From Mariniphaga sp963747515 (lineage in GTDB: Bacteria > Bacteroidota > Bacteroidia > Bacteroidales > Prolixibacteraceae): 64,000 bases of DNA. Shown one piece after another: positions 1 to 9,400 of the stretch. A program made the position numbers and the translations under genes. The notes beneath the pieces were generated by a model. That model was not told the origin of the DNA and made no database searches. It saw nothing but the letters and a program-made list of their open reading frames with translations. The DNA lies in contig CAVVFN010000003.1 of NCBI GenBank assembly GCA_963747515.1, positions 124,001 to 188,000 on the forward strand. The letters run 5' to 3'. Every line of letters starts with the position of its first letter. The stretch's first letter is position 1.

Positions 1-1212
1 AATATTAATGGGCTTCAGGCTTCCTGATACCTTATACTTATTAGAATATATTTTATTTGGAAAAATAAATTCAGCCTTCAGCAACGATTCATTCATTACC
101 ATTGCTCTGGCAGACATGGCCGTCGGGCCACCAATTAAATCGCCCATAGTGCTTAAATTATAAATGGTTGCATAAAGTTGATTGAAAGATACTGTTCCCG
201 GTTCAATACTTTTTTCTGCATGTTCTTCATAAATAATGTTTGAGTTTTTAATTTCTATAGAATCGGAGTGAAAATCAAAAGGCAGGTTATTCAGCATTTC
301 CATGGGCAATTTTGAATCCGGTTTTTCAGGAAAGGGAGGACGTTTATCCCTGAAAACAACTGCATCCAGATTTTCCAGTAAAGCTTTTTGGAAAACAACA
401 GCAGTGTCTTGTAACAGTGCATTCATATCTATACGCTTTATTTCAAATAATTGCAGGGAAAAGTTGTACCAGTCGGTTTCTACACCCGTTTGTTTTGCAA
501 TTTCATACTTCTGGTAAATGGATGAAAAATATAAATTTTCCAGCCTTAGAACTTCCTGTTCAGAATTGAATGTCAGCTTATCAAACTGCAGGCGATATAA
601 TTTTCCGGGAAGGTTATATTTACCATTGTTTAACTGCAGCTGAAACTTTTCAGCTGAATAATTTTCAAAATTTAATGTTTCCGTGTTGCTATTTGTAAGG
701 TTCCATAGGTTGAACTCTGCCTTAAAGGAAAATATAGTATCCGATTTATCCGATGTCTGCTTTTTCAATGCCAATACTGCATCCAATACTTTCAGTTTGT
801 TAATCCGAATCTGCTTTATATCTCCTTCCTTTTTATTGTCAGCTTTATTGAGTTTTTTCTCATTAGATTCGTTTTGAATTAATGATATTCTTGAATTTTT
901 AATGAGCAGACTATTGATAATTATGTTATTGTTAAAAATATATGGGAAGATGTGAATTCCGGTTGCTTTAATTTCTGAAATGCTAGATTTTTGATGAGTT
1001 ACAGAATCTTCAGCAATTGCATTTTTAATCTTCACCTGACGCAAAAGAAGGTTAACGTTTGTTCCCCCACTATGAATAATATACGACCCAACCTGACGGT
1101 TTTGCAGTTCATTTTCAATGTAATTTTCTATAAATAGTGCTGCCAGGATTATCACGATTGCCAAAGTAGATAGAATGATGCTTACAGTTATAACCGGTTT
1201 GCTTGTTTTCAT
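1..1212 (-). CDS. AsmA-like membrane-anchored protein, C-terminus cut by the window edge
   Basis: Reading leftwards from an ATG at 1212, 404 codons stay open to base 1, so the gene is partial. The product begins with Lys-Thr-Ser-Lys and one hydrophobic segment (about residues 7-27), then continues as a long beta-rich, low-cysteine chain with repeated phrases of the type 'I.NSLLIKNSRIS' and 'NLPFDFHSDSIEIKNS'. That texture is typical of AsmA/DUF748-type proteins, which sit in the inner membrane with a large periplasmic part and are linked to lipid transport or envelope homeostasis. No catalytic motif is seen. The family assignment is inference; that it is a real gene is supported by an uninterrupted 1.2-kb frame with consistent codon use. 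Confidence 0.7.
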   Translation of the reverse strand, partial: MKTSKPVITVSIILSTLAIVIILAALFIENYIENELQNRQVGSYIIHSGGTNVNLLLRQVKIKNAIAEDSVTHQKSSISEIKATGIHIFPYIFNNNIIINSLLIKNSRISLIQNESNEKKLNKADNKKEGDIKQIRINKLKVLDAVLALKKQTSDKSDTIFSFKAEFNLWNLTNSNTETLNFENYSAEKFQLQLNNGKYNLPGKLYRLQFDKLTFNSEQEVLRLENLYFSSIYQKYEIAKQTGVETDWYNFSLQLFEIKRIDMNALLQDTAVVFQKALLENLDAVVFRDKRPPFPEKPDSKLPMEMLNNLPFDFHSDSIEIKNSNIIYEEHAEKSIEPGTVSFNQLYATIYNLSTMGDLIGGPTAMSARAMVMNESLLKAEFIFPNKIYSNKYKVSGSLKPINI

Positions 1213-1642
1213 GAAAGTGTATTAGAAATAAATCTGCCAAATATTTAAAGAGTATGCTGATTAAATGGGAAAATTATGCCATAATTTTTTTTAATAGTAC
1301 TATAAATTTCATATTTGGTGAATTTCGCCAGTAGTTTAAGGATAAAAATGAAAAATACTTTGATTCTTTTTGGATTGAAAAGGAAGAAATGGATTGATGC
1401 TTTGGAAAAAGAATATTGGATTTTGTTGATTAATTCCCCATTTTTTGAGAATAATCATCACATCCGGTAAATTTATAATTGAATGTTTGGCATAATATTT
1501 CAGGTTTTGAGCAGAAATAACATATGGATGTTATTTGTTTTTGAAAAACTTAACGAACAACTTGATTATTTATTAAAAAAGTATTTTCTTTGCAAGCCGT
1601 TAAAAAACGTGTTGATTTGTACATCAAGAAATTAAATAAGAA
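1213..1642. other. Intergenic region upstream of rpmB
   Basis: 430 bases between the divergent AsmA-like gene and rpmB. The only other open frame of note is a 40-codon stretch at 1348-1470 (starting MKNTLILFGLKRKKWID), unlike any family I know and without supporting context; I do not call it a gene. The rpmB promoter candidate lies at its right end. Confidence 0.5.
1562..1593 (+). promoter_or_regulatory. Candidate promoter for the rpmB cluster
   Basis: A TTG at 1562-1564 followed after 20 bases by TTTCTTTGC (1585-1593) resembles the Bacteroidota pair of a -33 TTG and a -7 TAnnTTTG, with one mismatch in the -7 box. It lies about 50 bases upstream of the rpmB start. Confidence 0.4.
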
Positions 1643-1885
1643 ATGTCACGAGTTTGTCAAATAACAGGAAAGAGTGCGATGGTGGGTAATAATGTTTCCC
1701 ATTCAAAACGCCGTGTGAAAAGGAAATTCAACGTAAATTTATTCCGAAAGAAGTTTTATATTCCGAATGAAAATCGTTGGGTACAATTAGTAGTTTCAGC
1801 AGCAGGGTTACGCACCATCAACAAAAAAGGCATAGTAGCGGCCATAAAGGATGCAACTGAAAAAGGATTTATAGAAAAAAATTAA
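1643..1885 (+). CDS. rpmB: 50S ribosomal protein L28
   Basis: An 80-aa basic protein starting MSRVCQITGKSAMVGNNVSH, the standard N-terminus of bacterial L28, with the conserved stretch RRVKRKFNVNL and a C-terminal helix ending in KGFIEKN. It is a structural protein of the large ribosomal subunit. Length is normal for the Bacteroidota form. It is followed after 12 bases by rpmG and then by a DUF4295 gene and ftsY, the usual order in this phylum, so the three ribosomal-type genes are probably co-transcribed. The zinc-binding cysteines of some L28 proteins are absent apart from Cys5. Confidence 0.97.
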   Translation: MSRVCQITGKSAMVGNNVSHSKRRVKRKFNVNLFRKKFYIPNENRWVQLVVSAAGLRTINKKGIVAAIKDATEKGFIEKN

Positions 1886-1897
1886 AGAAAATCTGTA

Positions 1898-2086
1898 ATG
1901 GCAAAAAAAGGAAAAGGCGCGAGAATTCAGGTAATTCTGGAATGTACTGAGCATAAAAATAGTGGCATGCCAGGCACTTCAAGGTATATTACTACTAAAA
2001 ACCGTAAGAATACACCTGACCGGTTGGAAATTAAAAAATACAACCCGATTTTAAAGAAAGTTACTGTTCATAAAGAAATTAAATAA
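1898..2086 (+). CDS. rpmG: 50S ribosomal protein L33
   Basis: A 62-aa basic protein with the L33 pattern: an N-terminal MAKKGKGARIQVILECTEH, a central YITTKNRKNTPDRLE and a C-terminal KYNPILKKVTVHKE. This is a small large-subunit protein near the E site. Only one cysteine remains, so it is the zinc-free type. It sits 12 bases after rpmB and 12 bases before the DUF4295 gene, consistent with one transcript. Confidence 0.96.
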   Translation: MAKKGKGARIQVILECTEHKNSGMPGTSRYITTKNRKNTPDRLEIKKYNPILKKVTVHKEIK

Positions 2087-2098
2087 ATACTTTTAACT

Positions 2099-2254
2099 AT
2101 GGCAAAGAAGACGGTTGCAACTTTACAAAAAGGAGCAGGAAAAGGTCATTCAAAAGTAATTAGAATGGTCAAATCACCTGAAACAGGTGCATATATTTTT
2201 AAGGAAGAAGTTATCATTAATGATGAGGTTAAAGATTATTTTTCAAAACAATAA
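2099..2254 (+). CDS. DUF4295 family small basic protein
   Basis: A 51-aa protein: MAKKTVATLQKGAGKGHSKV, then a stretch with VKSPETGAYIFKEE and an ending in VKDYFSKQ. This matches the DUF4295 family, almost always found between rpmG and ftsY in Bacteroidota. Its role is unknown; position and charge suggest a ribosome-associated protein, which is inference. Start codon is the ATG at 2099, 12 bases after rpmG. Confidence 0.88.
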   Translation: MAKKTVATLQKGAGKGHSKVIRMVKSPETGAYIFKEEVIINDEVKDYFSKQ

Positions 2255-2374
2255 TATAGGACTGTGAGTGCGGAAGAAGCTTTCATCAAACAGGGTGGAA
2301 GCTTTTTTTGTTTTGGTACCTGCCTTTCTTCAGAGGAAAAATGATTATTTTTAACCACTTCAAATAAAGAATCA

Positions 2375-3331
2375 ATGGGAATATTCGGTAGTTTCACAAG
2401 AAGCAAAAAGGAAAACCTCGATAAAGGTCTTTTGAAAACAAAGGAAAGTGTATTTAAGAAACTGGGACGTGCAGTTGCAGGTAAATCGAAAGTTGACGAA
2501 GAATTGCTGGATAACCTTGAAGAAATTTTAATTTCATCCGATGTAGGGGTTGACACCACTCTTAAAATAATCAGAAGAATAGAAGAACGTGTTGCACGCG
2601 ACAGATATCTTGGAGTTGAGGAGTTGAATAATATACTTAAGGAAGAAATTGTTGCCTTGCTTGAAGAAAATAACACAGGAGATGCTTCTGAGTTTGATCT
2701 TCCTGATACAGAAAAACCTTATGTAATTATGGTGGTTGGTGTAAATGGTGTTGGGAAAACAACCACTATTGGAAAACTGGCTTATCAGTTTAAGGATGCA
2801 GGTAAAAAAGTATATTTGGGTGCTGCTGATACGTTCAGAGCTGCAGCTATTGAACAGCTTGAGATTTGGGCGAAGCGGGTAGATGTTCCCATTGTTAAGC
2901 AAAAGATGGGTGCAGATCCTGCTTCGGTTGCTTTCGATGCGCTTTCCTCAGGTCAAAAAAATAACGCCGACGTAGTTATCATTGATACAGCGGGGCGTTT
3001 GCACAATAAGGTAAGCCTGATGAACGAACTTTCAAAGATTAAAAAAGTAATGGCACGAATTGTGCCTGGAGCTCCTCATGAAGTATTACTTATTCTTGAT
3101 GGTTCTACCGGACAAAATGCTTTTGAACAGGCGAAGCAGTTTACCAAGGCAACAGAAGTAACTGCTTTGGCACTCACAAAATTAGATGGAACAGCCAAAG
3201 GGGGAGTAGTGATTGGCATTTCCGATCAGTTTAAAATTCCGGTTAAATATATTGGAATTGGTGAAAAAATGGAAAATTTGCAAGTTTTCAGAAGAAGAGA
3301 ATTTGTAGAATCACTTTTTTCTGAAGTCTAG
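2375..3331 (+). CDS. ftsY: Signal recognition particle receptor FtsY
   Basis: A 318-aa SRP GTPase that docks SRP-bound ribosomes at the inner membrane for co-translational insertion. The short N-terminal region starting MGIFGSFTRSKKENLDKGL is followed by the N domain helices (about 20-95) and the G domain: P-loop GVNGVGKTTT (about 123-132), DTFRAAAIEQLE, DTAGRLHN, TKLDGTAKGG and the closing GIGEKMENLQVF. The long acidic A domain of E. coli FtsY is missing, as is normal in this phylum. It ends the rpmB-rpmG-DUF4295-ftsY cluster and converges on the serine-hydrolase gene with only 16 bases between stops. In many relatives rimO follows; here it does not. Confidence 0.97.
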   Translation: MGIFGSFTRSKKENLDKGLLKTKESVFKKLGRAVAGKSKVDEELLDNLEEILISSDVGVDTTLKIIRRIEERVARDRYLGVEELNNILKEEIVALLEENNTGDASEFDLPDTEKPYVIMVVGVNGVGKTTTIGKLAYQFKDAGKKVYLGAADTFRAAAIEQLEIWAKRVDVPIVKQKMGADPASVAFDALSSGQKNNADVVIIDTAGRLHNKVSLMNELSKIKKVMARIVPGAPHEVLLILDGSTGQNAFEQAKQFTKATEVTALALTKLDGTAKGGVVIGISDQFKIPVKYIGIGEKMENLQVFRRREFVESLFSEV

Positions 3332-3347
3332 GTGAATCCGATATTTT

Positions 3348-4502
3348 TTAATGCGAATCTTGGGTTTTAGTTTCCTGTTTTCGATCCGGAAGATTATCAA
3401 GTAAAAATTGGTTGGCTATTTCAAAAACAGGTATATCATCTTCCGAAAGTGAACTCAGGTTAGTTGCACAAGCAACCACCAGTTCTTCTTTCGGGTAAAT
3501 TAAAACAGCTGCACTTCCTCCGGTTATATTTCCACTCTTTCCATATACCACCCGATTATTTTTATCTTTTAGCACAACCCAGCCATTTACCATTTTTATC
3601 CTGTTGCCATTTTCAAGCACCAGGGGTTCAAAAAGCCTTTTTCTCATTTCTTTTGAAATATATTCTGAAAAAAGCAAAGCATTTCCAAACTTCACAAGAT
3701 CTTCGGCATTTGACAGTAATCCCTCGGAAGGAGCCCTGTATCTCATATCCCGAAATGTGGAAGGTACTACCTGAGCAACTACATTATGATCAAAATAATC
3801 TGAACGGCCTTTAATTGTTTTAAAAGGACTGTCGACCATAGTGTTTTCCAATCCCAAAGTGTCGGTTACATATTTTTTAAGCAGGCTGCTGAAATGGATT
3901 CCTGTAACTTTTTCCATCACCGCACCCAACAAATTGTAATTAAATATACTGGGCAAAAAGTATGATCCCGGAGGAGCAATAAGTGAATCATTCATAAAAT
4001 TTTCAATACCTCGTTGAATGGACATATGCAGTCCTATCCAATCATCTTCATTTGAGCCCGGCTCTCTGATTCCTGAAGTATGTTGTGCCAGATGGCGAAT
4101 GGGTATTTTATATTTTTTTTCGGGAAATTCCGGATAATAAAAGTGAACAGTGGAGTCGGGGATTAAGATATGCTCTTCTATCAGTTTTTGATAAATCAAT
4201 GAAGTGAAGTTCTCGGAAAGTTCACCAATTCTGAATTTTGTGGTACGGGTAACTGGCACCTCCAAATCTTTGGAGGCCAAACCCATTCCTTCAGAATAAA
4301 CAATTTTTCCTCCTTTCGCAACGGCGAAAGTTGCCCCTGGGACAGAATTTCTTGCCATGTAAAAAATAATTTCTTTACGGGCAGCTTTAATCTCCTTCAG
4401 ATAGCTGCGTACATACAAAACATCTGGATTATTTTTTCTGCAATTTGTGAGGTTAAATATAAGAACAGACAAAACAAAAAATTTAAGAACTATATGTTTC
4501 AT
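3348..4502 (-). CDS. Beta-lactamase-fold (class C/PBP-like) lipoprotein, predicted catalytically inactive
   Basis: About 384 aa when started at the ATG at 4502, which gives a clean lipoprotein signal (MKHIVLKFFVLSVLIFNLTNC, Cys as lipidation site); an upstream ATG at 4541 would add 13 polar residues before it. The body follows the serine beta-lactamase/class C fold: PGATFAVAKGGKIVYSEGMG, LAQHTSGI, LLGAVMEKVTG, and a closing YGKSGNITGG (third motif, KSG). The SxxK nucleophile site, normally in a context like FRIGSxSK, reads FRIGELSENFT here, so Ser and Lys are both replaced by Glu; the YxN motif region reads PSIFNYNLLG and lacks the tyrosine. I infer a membrane-anchored pseudoenzyme, possibly a peptidoglycan- or ligand-binding protein. 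Confidence 0.85.
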   Translation of the reverse strand: MKHIVLKFFVLSVLIFNLTNCRKNNPDVLYVRSYLKEIKAARKEIIFYMARNSVPGATFAVAKGGKIVYSEGMGLASKDLEVPVTRTTKFRIGELSENFTSLIYQKLIEEHILIPDSTVHFYYPEFPEKKYKIPIRHLAQHTSGIREPGSNEDDWIGLHMSIQRGIENFMNDSLIAPPGSYFLPSIFNYNLLGAVMEKVTGIHFSSLLKKYVTDTLGLENTMVDSPFKTIKGRSDYFDHNVVAQVVPSTFRDMRYRAPSEGLLSNAEDLVKFGNALLFSEYISKEMRKRLFEPLVLENGNRIKMVNGWVVLKDKNNRVVYGKSGNITGGSAAVLIYPKEELVVACATNLSSLSEDDIPVFEIANQFLLDNLPDRKQETKTQDSH

Positions 4503-4549
4503 ATTATTCTGATTATTTGTTTTATTATCAATTTTAATCAAAAAATCGC

Positions 4550-5776
4550 TTATGCTTCCAGTAACGTTTTTTCATTTTCTGTTCTTGCAATGATTACTGC
4601 ACCGCAGCTATCGCTCCACACATTTACAGCAGTTCGAAGCATGTCAAGAAGCAAGTCTACAGCAATTATTAATCCAATTCCTTCAAGTGGTAACCCGGCA
4701 GCCGTTAAAATTACAGTCAGCATTACCAGCCCTGCCATTGGAATGCCAGCAGCTCCGATTGATGCCATTAAAGCAGTTACTACTACAATCATTTGTTCTG
4801 CAAAAGTCATATCAATCCCATATACCTGGGCAATGAACATTGCTGCTACACATTCATATAAGGCTGTTCCATCCATATTGATGGTAGCTCCAAGAGGTAA
4901 GGTGAAACTTGAAATTTTATTTGATACTCCGCTTTTATGCTCAACTGCTTCCATGGTTAGAGGTAATGTTGCACTCGATGAGGCTGTTGAAAAGGCTGTA
5001 ATCAAAGGAGTCAGCATGTTGTTTAAATGTTTATAGGGATTCACCTTGGCAAAAAAGCGTAGAATTAAAGGAAGGCTTATAAAGGCATGTATCATGAGTG
5101 CAAGAAAAACAGTAAGCATATAAATGGCCATACTACCGGCTAAATTGGCCAGCTGTTCGGAATTCCTTTGCACCTCATATGCAACAATGCCAAAAATTCC
5201 CAGGGGTGTGAATCTGACGATAAACATTGTCATTTTCATCATTACTTCAAAGAAGGCTTCAAAAAAAGTTGTCAGATGTATCCTGTATTTATCTGCAGTT
5301 TGTGATATGAAAACTCCAAAAACCAGGGCAAAAAATATTATAGGTAAGATGTCGCCATTAACCATTGCTTCAAAAATATTGGCCGGAACAATGCGCATCA
5401 TAATATCGGAAAGCGAACCAACATTTTCGGTAAGTCCTTCTACTTTTTGAGTAAATCCCATTTCTACACCTACTCCCGGACGAATAATATTTACCAAAAC
5501 CAATCCGGTTACAATAGCAATAATGCTGGTGCTTAGATAATAGATAATTGTTTTAAGTCCTAAACGACCAAGATTTTTACCGCTACCCATGCCGGTAACT
5601 CCTGAAATAATGGAACTCAGGATAAGCGGGATAATTACCATTTTTAGGCCTGTAAGGAAAATTTCACCCATCCAATGGATGTATTTCACTCCCTGTGGTA
5701 AAAATATACCATATAAAACAGCAAGTACAAGAGCAATCAGGATTTGCCAGTGCAATTTGATTTTTAAAATTTTCAC
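4550..5776 (-). CDS. Dicarboxylate/amino acid:cation symporter (DAACS family)
   Basis: A 408-aa inner-membrane transporter of the GltP/DctA family that couples Na+ or H+ to uptake of glutamate, aspartate or C4-dicarboxylates. Visible features: N-terminal hydrophobic helices from KIKLHWQILIALVLAVLYGI, the serine-rich hairpin FSTASSSATLPLT (HP1), the TM7 cation motif NMDGT, and the HP2 region around GAAGIPMAGLVML. The length fits the short bacterial members. Substrate cannot be set from sequence alone. It stands 47 bases upstream of the lipoprotein gene on the same strand, so the two may be co-transcribed. Confidence 0.93.
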   Translation of the reverse strand: MKILKIKLHWQILIALVLAVLYGIFLPQGVKYIHWMGEIFLTGLKMVIIPLILSSIISGVTGMGSGKNLGRLGLKTIIYYLSTSIIAIVTGLVLVNIIRPGVGVEMGFTQKVEGLTENVGSLSDIMMRIVPANIFEAMVNGDILPIIFFALVFGVFISQTADKYRIHLTTFFEAFFEVMMKMTMFIVRFTPLGIFGIVAYEVQRNSEQLANLAGSMAIYMLTVFLALMIHAFISLPLILRFFAKVNPYKHLNNMLTPLITAFSTASSSATLPLTMEAVEHKSGVSNKISSFTLPLGATINMDGTALYECVAAMFIAQVYGIDMTFAEQMIVVVTALMASIGAAGIPMAGLVMLTVILTAAGLPLEGIGLIIAVDLLLDMLRTAVNVWSDSCGAVIIARTENEKTLLEA

Positions 5777-6418
5777 ACTTTTGGTTTTAAACAGTTACTG
5801 TAATGGGCTGCTAAATTAGTTTTTTTATAATATTTCCCAAACTAAGTTTGAAATCTTAAACATCAATAATTTCAGGAAAAAGTAAATTAATTTGAGGGGC
5901 AGAAAATTTAAGTTTTCTGATGTACAATAAACTTTTTTTACTATGGAATATCTATGCCTTAAGCAGTATCTTAAAATCAGCAACTTCCCTCAAAAATATA
6001 GTATGGATTTTTTTTTTGTGAAAAAGCTGTAATCCTTTCATTCCTTTCATTATATGCAGAAATTGTTATTATTGCAATAAAATACAAATTAAATTTCAGA
6101 AGAATAAGAGAAAAGAGTCCTCCTGTTTTATGAACAGGAGGGAGAATTGCAGTTTCTGTTATTCGTTTTGTTTTGAAGCATTAATCCATGCTGCCTCGGA
6201 AGACAAATCAGACAAGGGCAAAATTCTCCGGAAATAAGGTTCGTGAAGGTTGCTCCTGTGAAAGCGATCAGGAAATGAAAAATACGTTCAACAATAAACA
6301 AAAAGAACAGCTGAAGCAGATGATGATGCAACAATAAATACGATAGGGGGACAAGGTTTCTCATAAAGTTTTTCTGTTGGTTTATCTGTTCCCATTCCTG
6401 ATGCATGTTTCCTGAAAA
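5777..6418. other. Long divergent intergenic region
   Basis: 642 bases between divergently transcribed symporter and receiver/PPDK genes. It holds a perfect inverted repeat at 6119-6141 (separate entry) and a possible 35-codon minus-strand frame at 6288-6395, starting MGTDKPTEKLYEK and carrying one short hydrophobic stretch (IVFIVASSSASAVLFVY). The small frame is not recognised and could be chance. Nothing else is seen. Confidence 0.4.
6119..6141. repeat. Perfect 9-bp inverted repeat (hairpin or operator)
   Basis: CCTCCTGTT (6119-6127), loop TTATG, AACAGGAGG (6133-6141). There is no T-run on the plus side; on the minus strand a mixed pyrimidine tract follows, so it could end a short minus-strand transcript. 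It lies between two divergent genes where no terminator is needed, so an operator is also possible. Confidence 0.5.
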
Positions 6419-9400
6419 ATGCGTAATTTCAGCGATTCTAATTTATTGCAGATGGATATCAATGACATAACATTGGCAAGCATATATAAAAGAAAAAAGA
6501 CCGATCGCGATATTTTTCAGGAATTGATGCCCACCAAGGTGAAGGAGGTTTTGCTTGTGGCCACCCTATACGACTCCTATACCATCGTTCGGGAGGGGCA
6601 GTTCAGTGACAAGATATTTGGAGAGTACCTACAGTTGAATTTATATGCGGCTCCACGTTTTACCAGTGTAAATTCTACTGAAGATGCTTTACTGACTTTG
6701 GAGCATCAGGATTTTGATCTAATAATAGTAATGGCAGGACTCGATAAGGATGCGGCTGTTGGAATTGCCCGCGCACTTGGGGAATTACGTCCCCGTATTC
6801 CTTTACTTCTTCTGGTAAACAATAATTCCGACCTGCGATACTTTCAGGCTGAGGGACGAAAGCTTAATTTTATTGACCGCATTTTTGTATGGAACGGCAA
6901 TTCTAACGTTTTTCTGGCCATGATTAAATACATTGAGGACAAAAAAAATGTAGCCCTGGATACTCAAAACGGGAATGTGCGCGTGGTTTTGCTTGTAGAA
7001 GACAGTATCCAGTATTATTCTCGTTACCTGCCGATGCTTTACACCACAATAATGACCCAAACTCAGATTCTGGTGCAGGAAGATGCCAAGGATGAACTGC
7101 ATAAGATTTTGAAAATGCGTGCCCGTCCGAAAGTAATTCTTGTGGATACTTACGAAGATGCAGTGCAGTTTATCAATAGTTATCGCAGGTATATACTTTG
7201 TGTAATTTCGGATGTAAAATTCGAAAAAGATGGGGTGGAAGATGGGGATGCCGGTATTGAATTATTAAAATATGCAAAAACAACTTTAAAATATCCCATT
7301 CCGGTTTTACTTCAATCGCAGGATATCTCCAATGCCAGCAGGGCTAAAGCTATTCATGCCGATTTTATTAATAAGAATTCAGAAAGTCTGTCGATGGATA
7401 TACTTAATTTTTTATATCGTCGTTTAGGATTTGGGAATTTTATTTTCAAAGGGAAGGATGGCAAACCCATTACTGAAGCAGAAAATTTGATTGAATTTCA
7501 GGAAAAATTCAGGGATATTCCCGCTGAGGCGATGTTGTATCATGGGAAGCGCAATTCTTTTTCTACCTGGTTAATGGCGCGAGGTGAGATAAATATGGCT
7601 GAGCTTCTCAGGCCTGTGAAAACGGAAGATTTTAAATCGGCAGAAGATCTCAGGCAATTTTGTCTTAATGTATTTAAAGCCGCTCGGTTTGAGAAACTTA
7701 AAGGGACTATTGTTAATTTTGATCCGGTATTGGTAAATTCCAACCGGATGATACTTCGAATGGCAAAAGGTTCTTTGGGGGGTAAGGGCCGTGGAATTGC
7801 TTTCATAAGCAACTTTATTGAAAACATCGATTTTCATAAACTGCTTCCCGGAATAAATATACATATTCCGGCAACTGCAATTATTGGTGCACTCGAATTC
7901 GACAAATTTATTGAAAACAATAATCTGTACGATGATATCTATTCATTAAATGATTATGAATCCATCAGGCAGCACTTTCTGGACTCTGAAATCGATGTGA
8001 AGATCAGGGAGCGACTTATGGAATATATTAAACATATGAATAAACCACTGGCAGTGCGTTCATCGGGATTATTTGAAGATTCATTGCTTCAGCCGTTTTC
8101 AGGAGTATATGCAACCTATTTGCTTCCAAATAACCATCCCGACATCCAGGTGCGCTATAATCAACTTGAGACTGCTGTAAAACTGGTATATTCAAGCATT
8201 TTTACCGAATCGGCCCAATCATACTTCGATGCCATTCACTATAAAATAGAAGAAGAAAAGATGGCAGTGGTCATTCAGGAAGTTGTGGGACAAAATTATA
8301 ATGGGAGGTACTATCCTACTATTTCGGGGGTGGCACAATCGTATAATTATTATCCAATTGCCTACATGCAACCCGAGGATGGATTTTCTGTAGCAGCTGT
8401 GGGATTGGGAATGTATGTAGTGGGAGGGGAAAGTGCCTATCGGTTCTGTCCCCGATATCCCTCGATTAATCCAACTACTGTAAAGGATATATTGCGAAAT
8501 TCTCAAAAACAATTTTATGCTATTGATCTTTCCGGTTCTGATGTCGATCTAATAGAGAAAGGTGAAAATGCGTTTATAAAAAAATACCACATCAGGGAAG
8601 CTGAAAAAGATGGAACACTTGATTATTCTGCATCAACCTATTTAATGGAGAATGATTATCTGGTTCCAGGGGTTCAGGGAAGTGGACCAAAGGTAATTGA
8701 TTTTGCCAATATTTTAAAATATGGTTATATCCCTCTGGCAGAAACACTTCAATTGCTTTTAAAACTTTTCAAGGAGGCAATGGGATCTCCTGTGGAAATT
8801 GAATATGCTATCGATTTGGATTCAAAAGAAAATGGGTTGCCAGGTTTATACTTATTGCAGATTAAGCCTCTCATCCGGGTTGAACAACAGATCGACATCG
8901 ATTTAGGAGAAATTAATGAAGAGAATATCTTTTTATATGCTGAGAGAGGCATGGGCAATGGGAAGGTTGAAACAATAAAGGATATTGTATATGTTGATCC
9001 CGAAAAATTCGATAAGATAAAGACTCGCCAGATGGCTTCCGAAATCACGGAGATTAACAGGTATTTTGAAACTAATGAATTAGAGTATTTGTTAATAGGA
9101 CCAGGTCGGTGGGGATCACAAGATCCATATACCGGAATCCCTGTCTTATGGTCAAACATTTCAAAAGCACGAGTAATTGTTGAAATGGGATTGTCAAATT
9201 TCCCGTTGGATGCTTCTCTGGGATCACATTTTTTTCATAATGTAACCTCTATGAATGTTGGATATTTTTCCGTTCCACATAATTCAGCAGATGCCAGGTT
9301 GAATCTTGACGCTTTGAAAAACAGGAATATTGTACATCAAACGGAATTTATCAAACATGTGGAACTAGAAAATCCGCTTACGGTATTAATGAATGGAAAG

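Noticed and set aside
2256..2374. Hairpin-like AAGCTT...AAGCTT followed by a T-run after the DUF4295 gene
   Set aside because: The six-base stem with a long loop is too weak to call a terminator, and ftsY normally belongs to the same cluster.
6128..6406. A 92-codon minus-strand frame in the divergent gap
   Set aside because: Composition is odd (HHHLLQLFFLF), it runs into the inverted repeat and has no recognisable domain.
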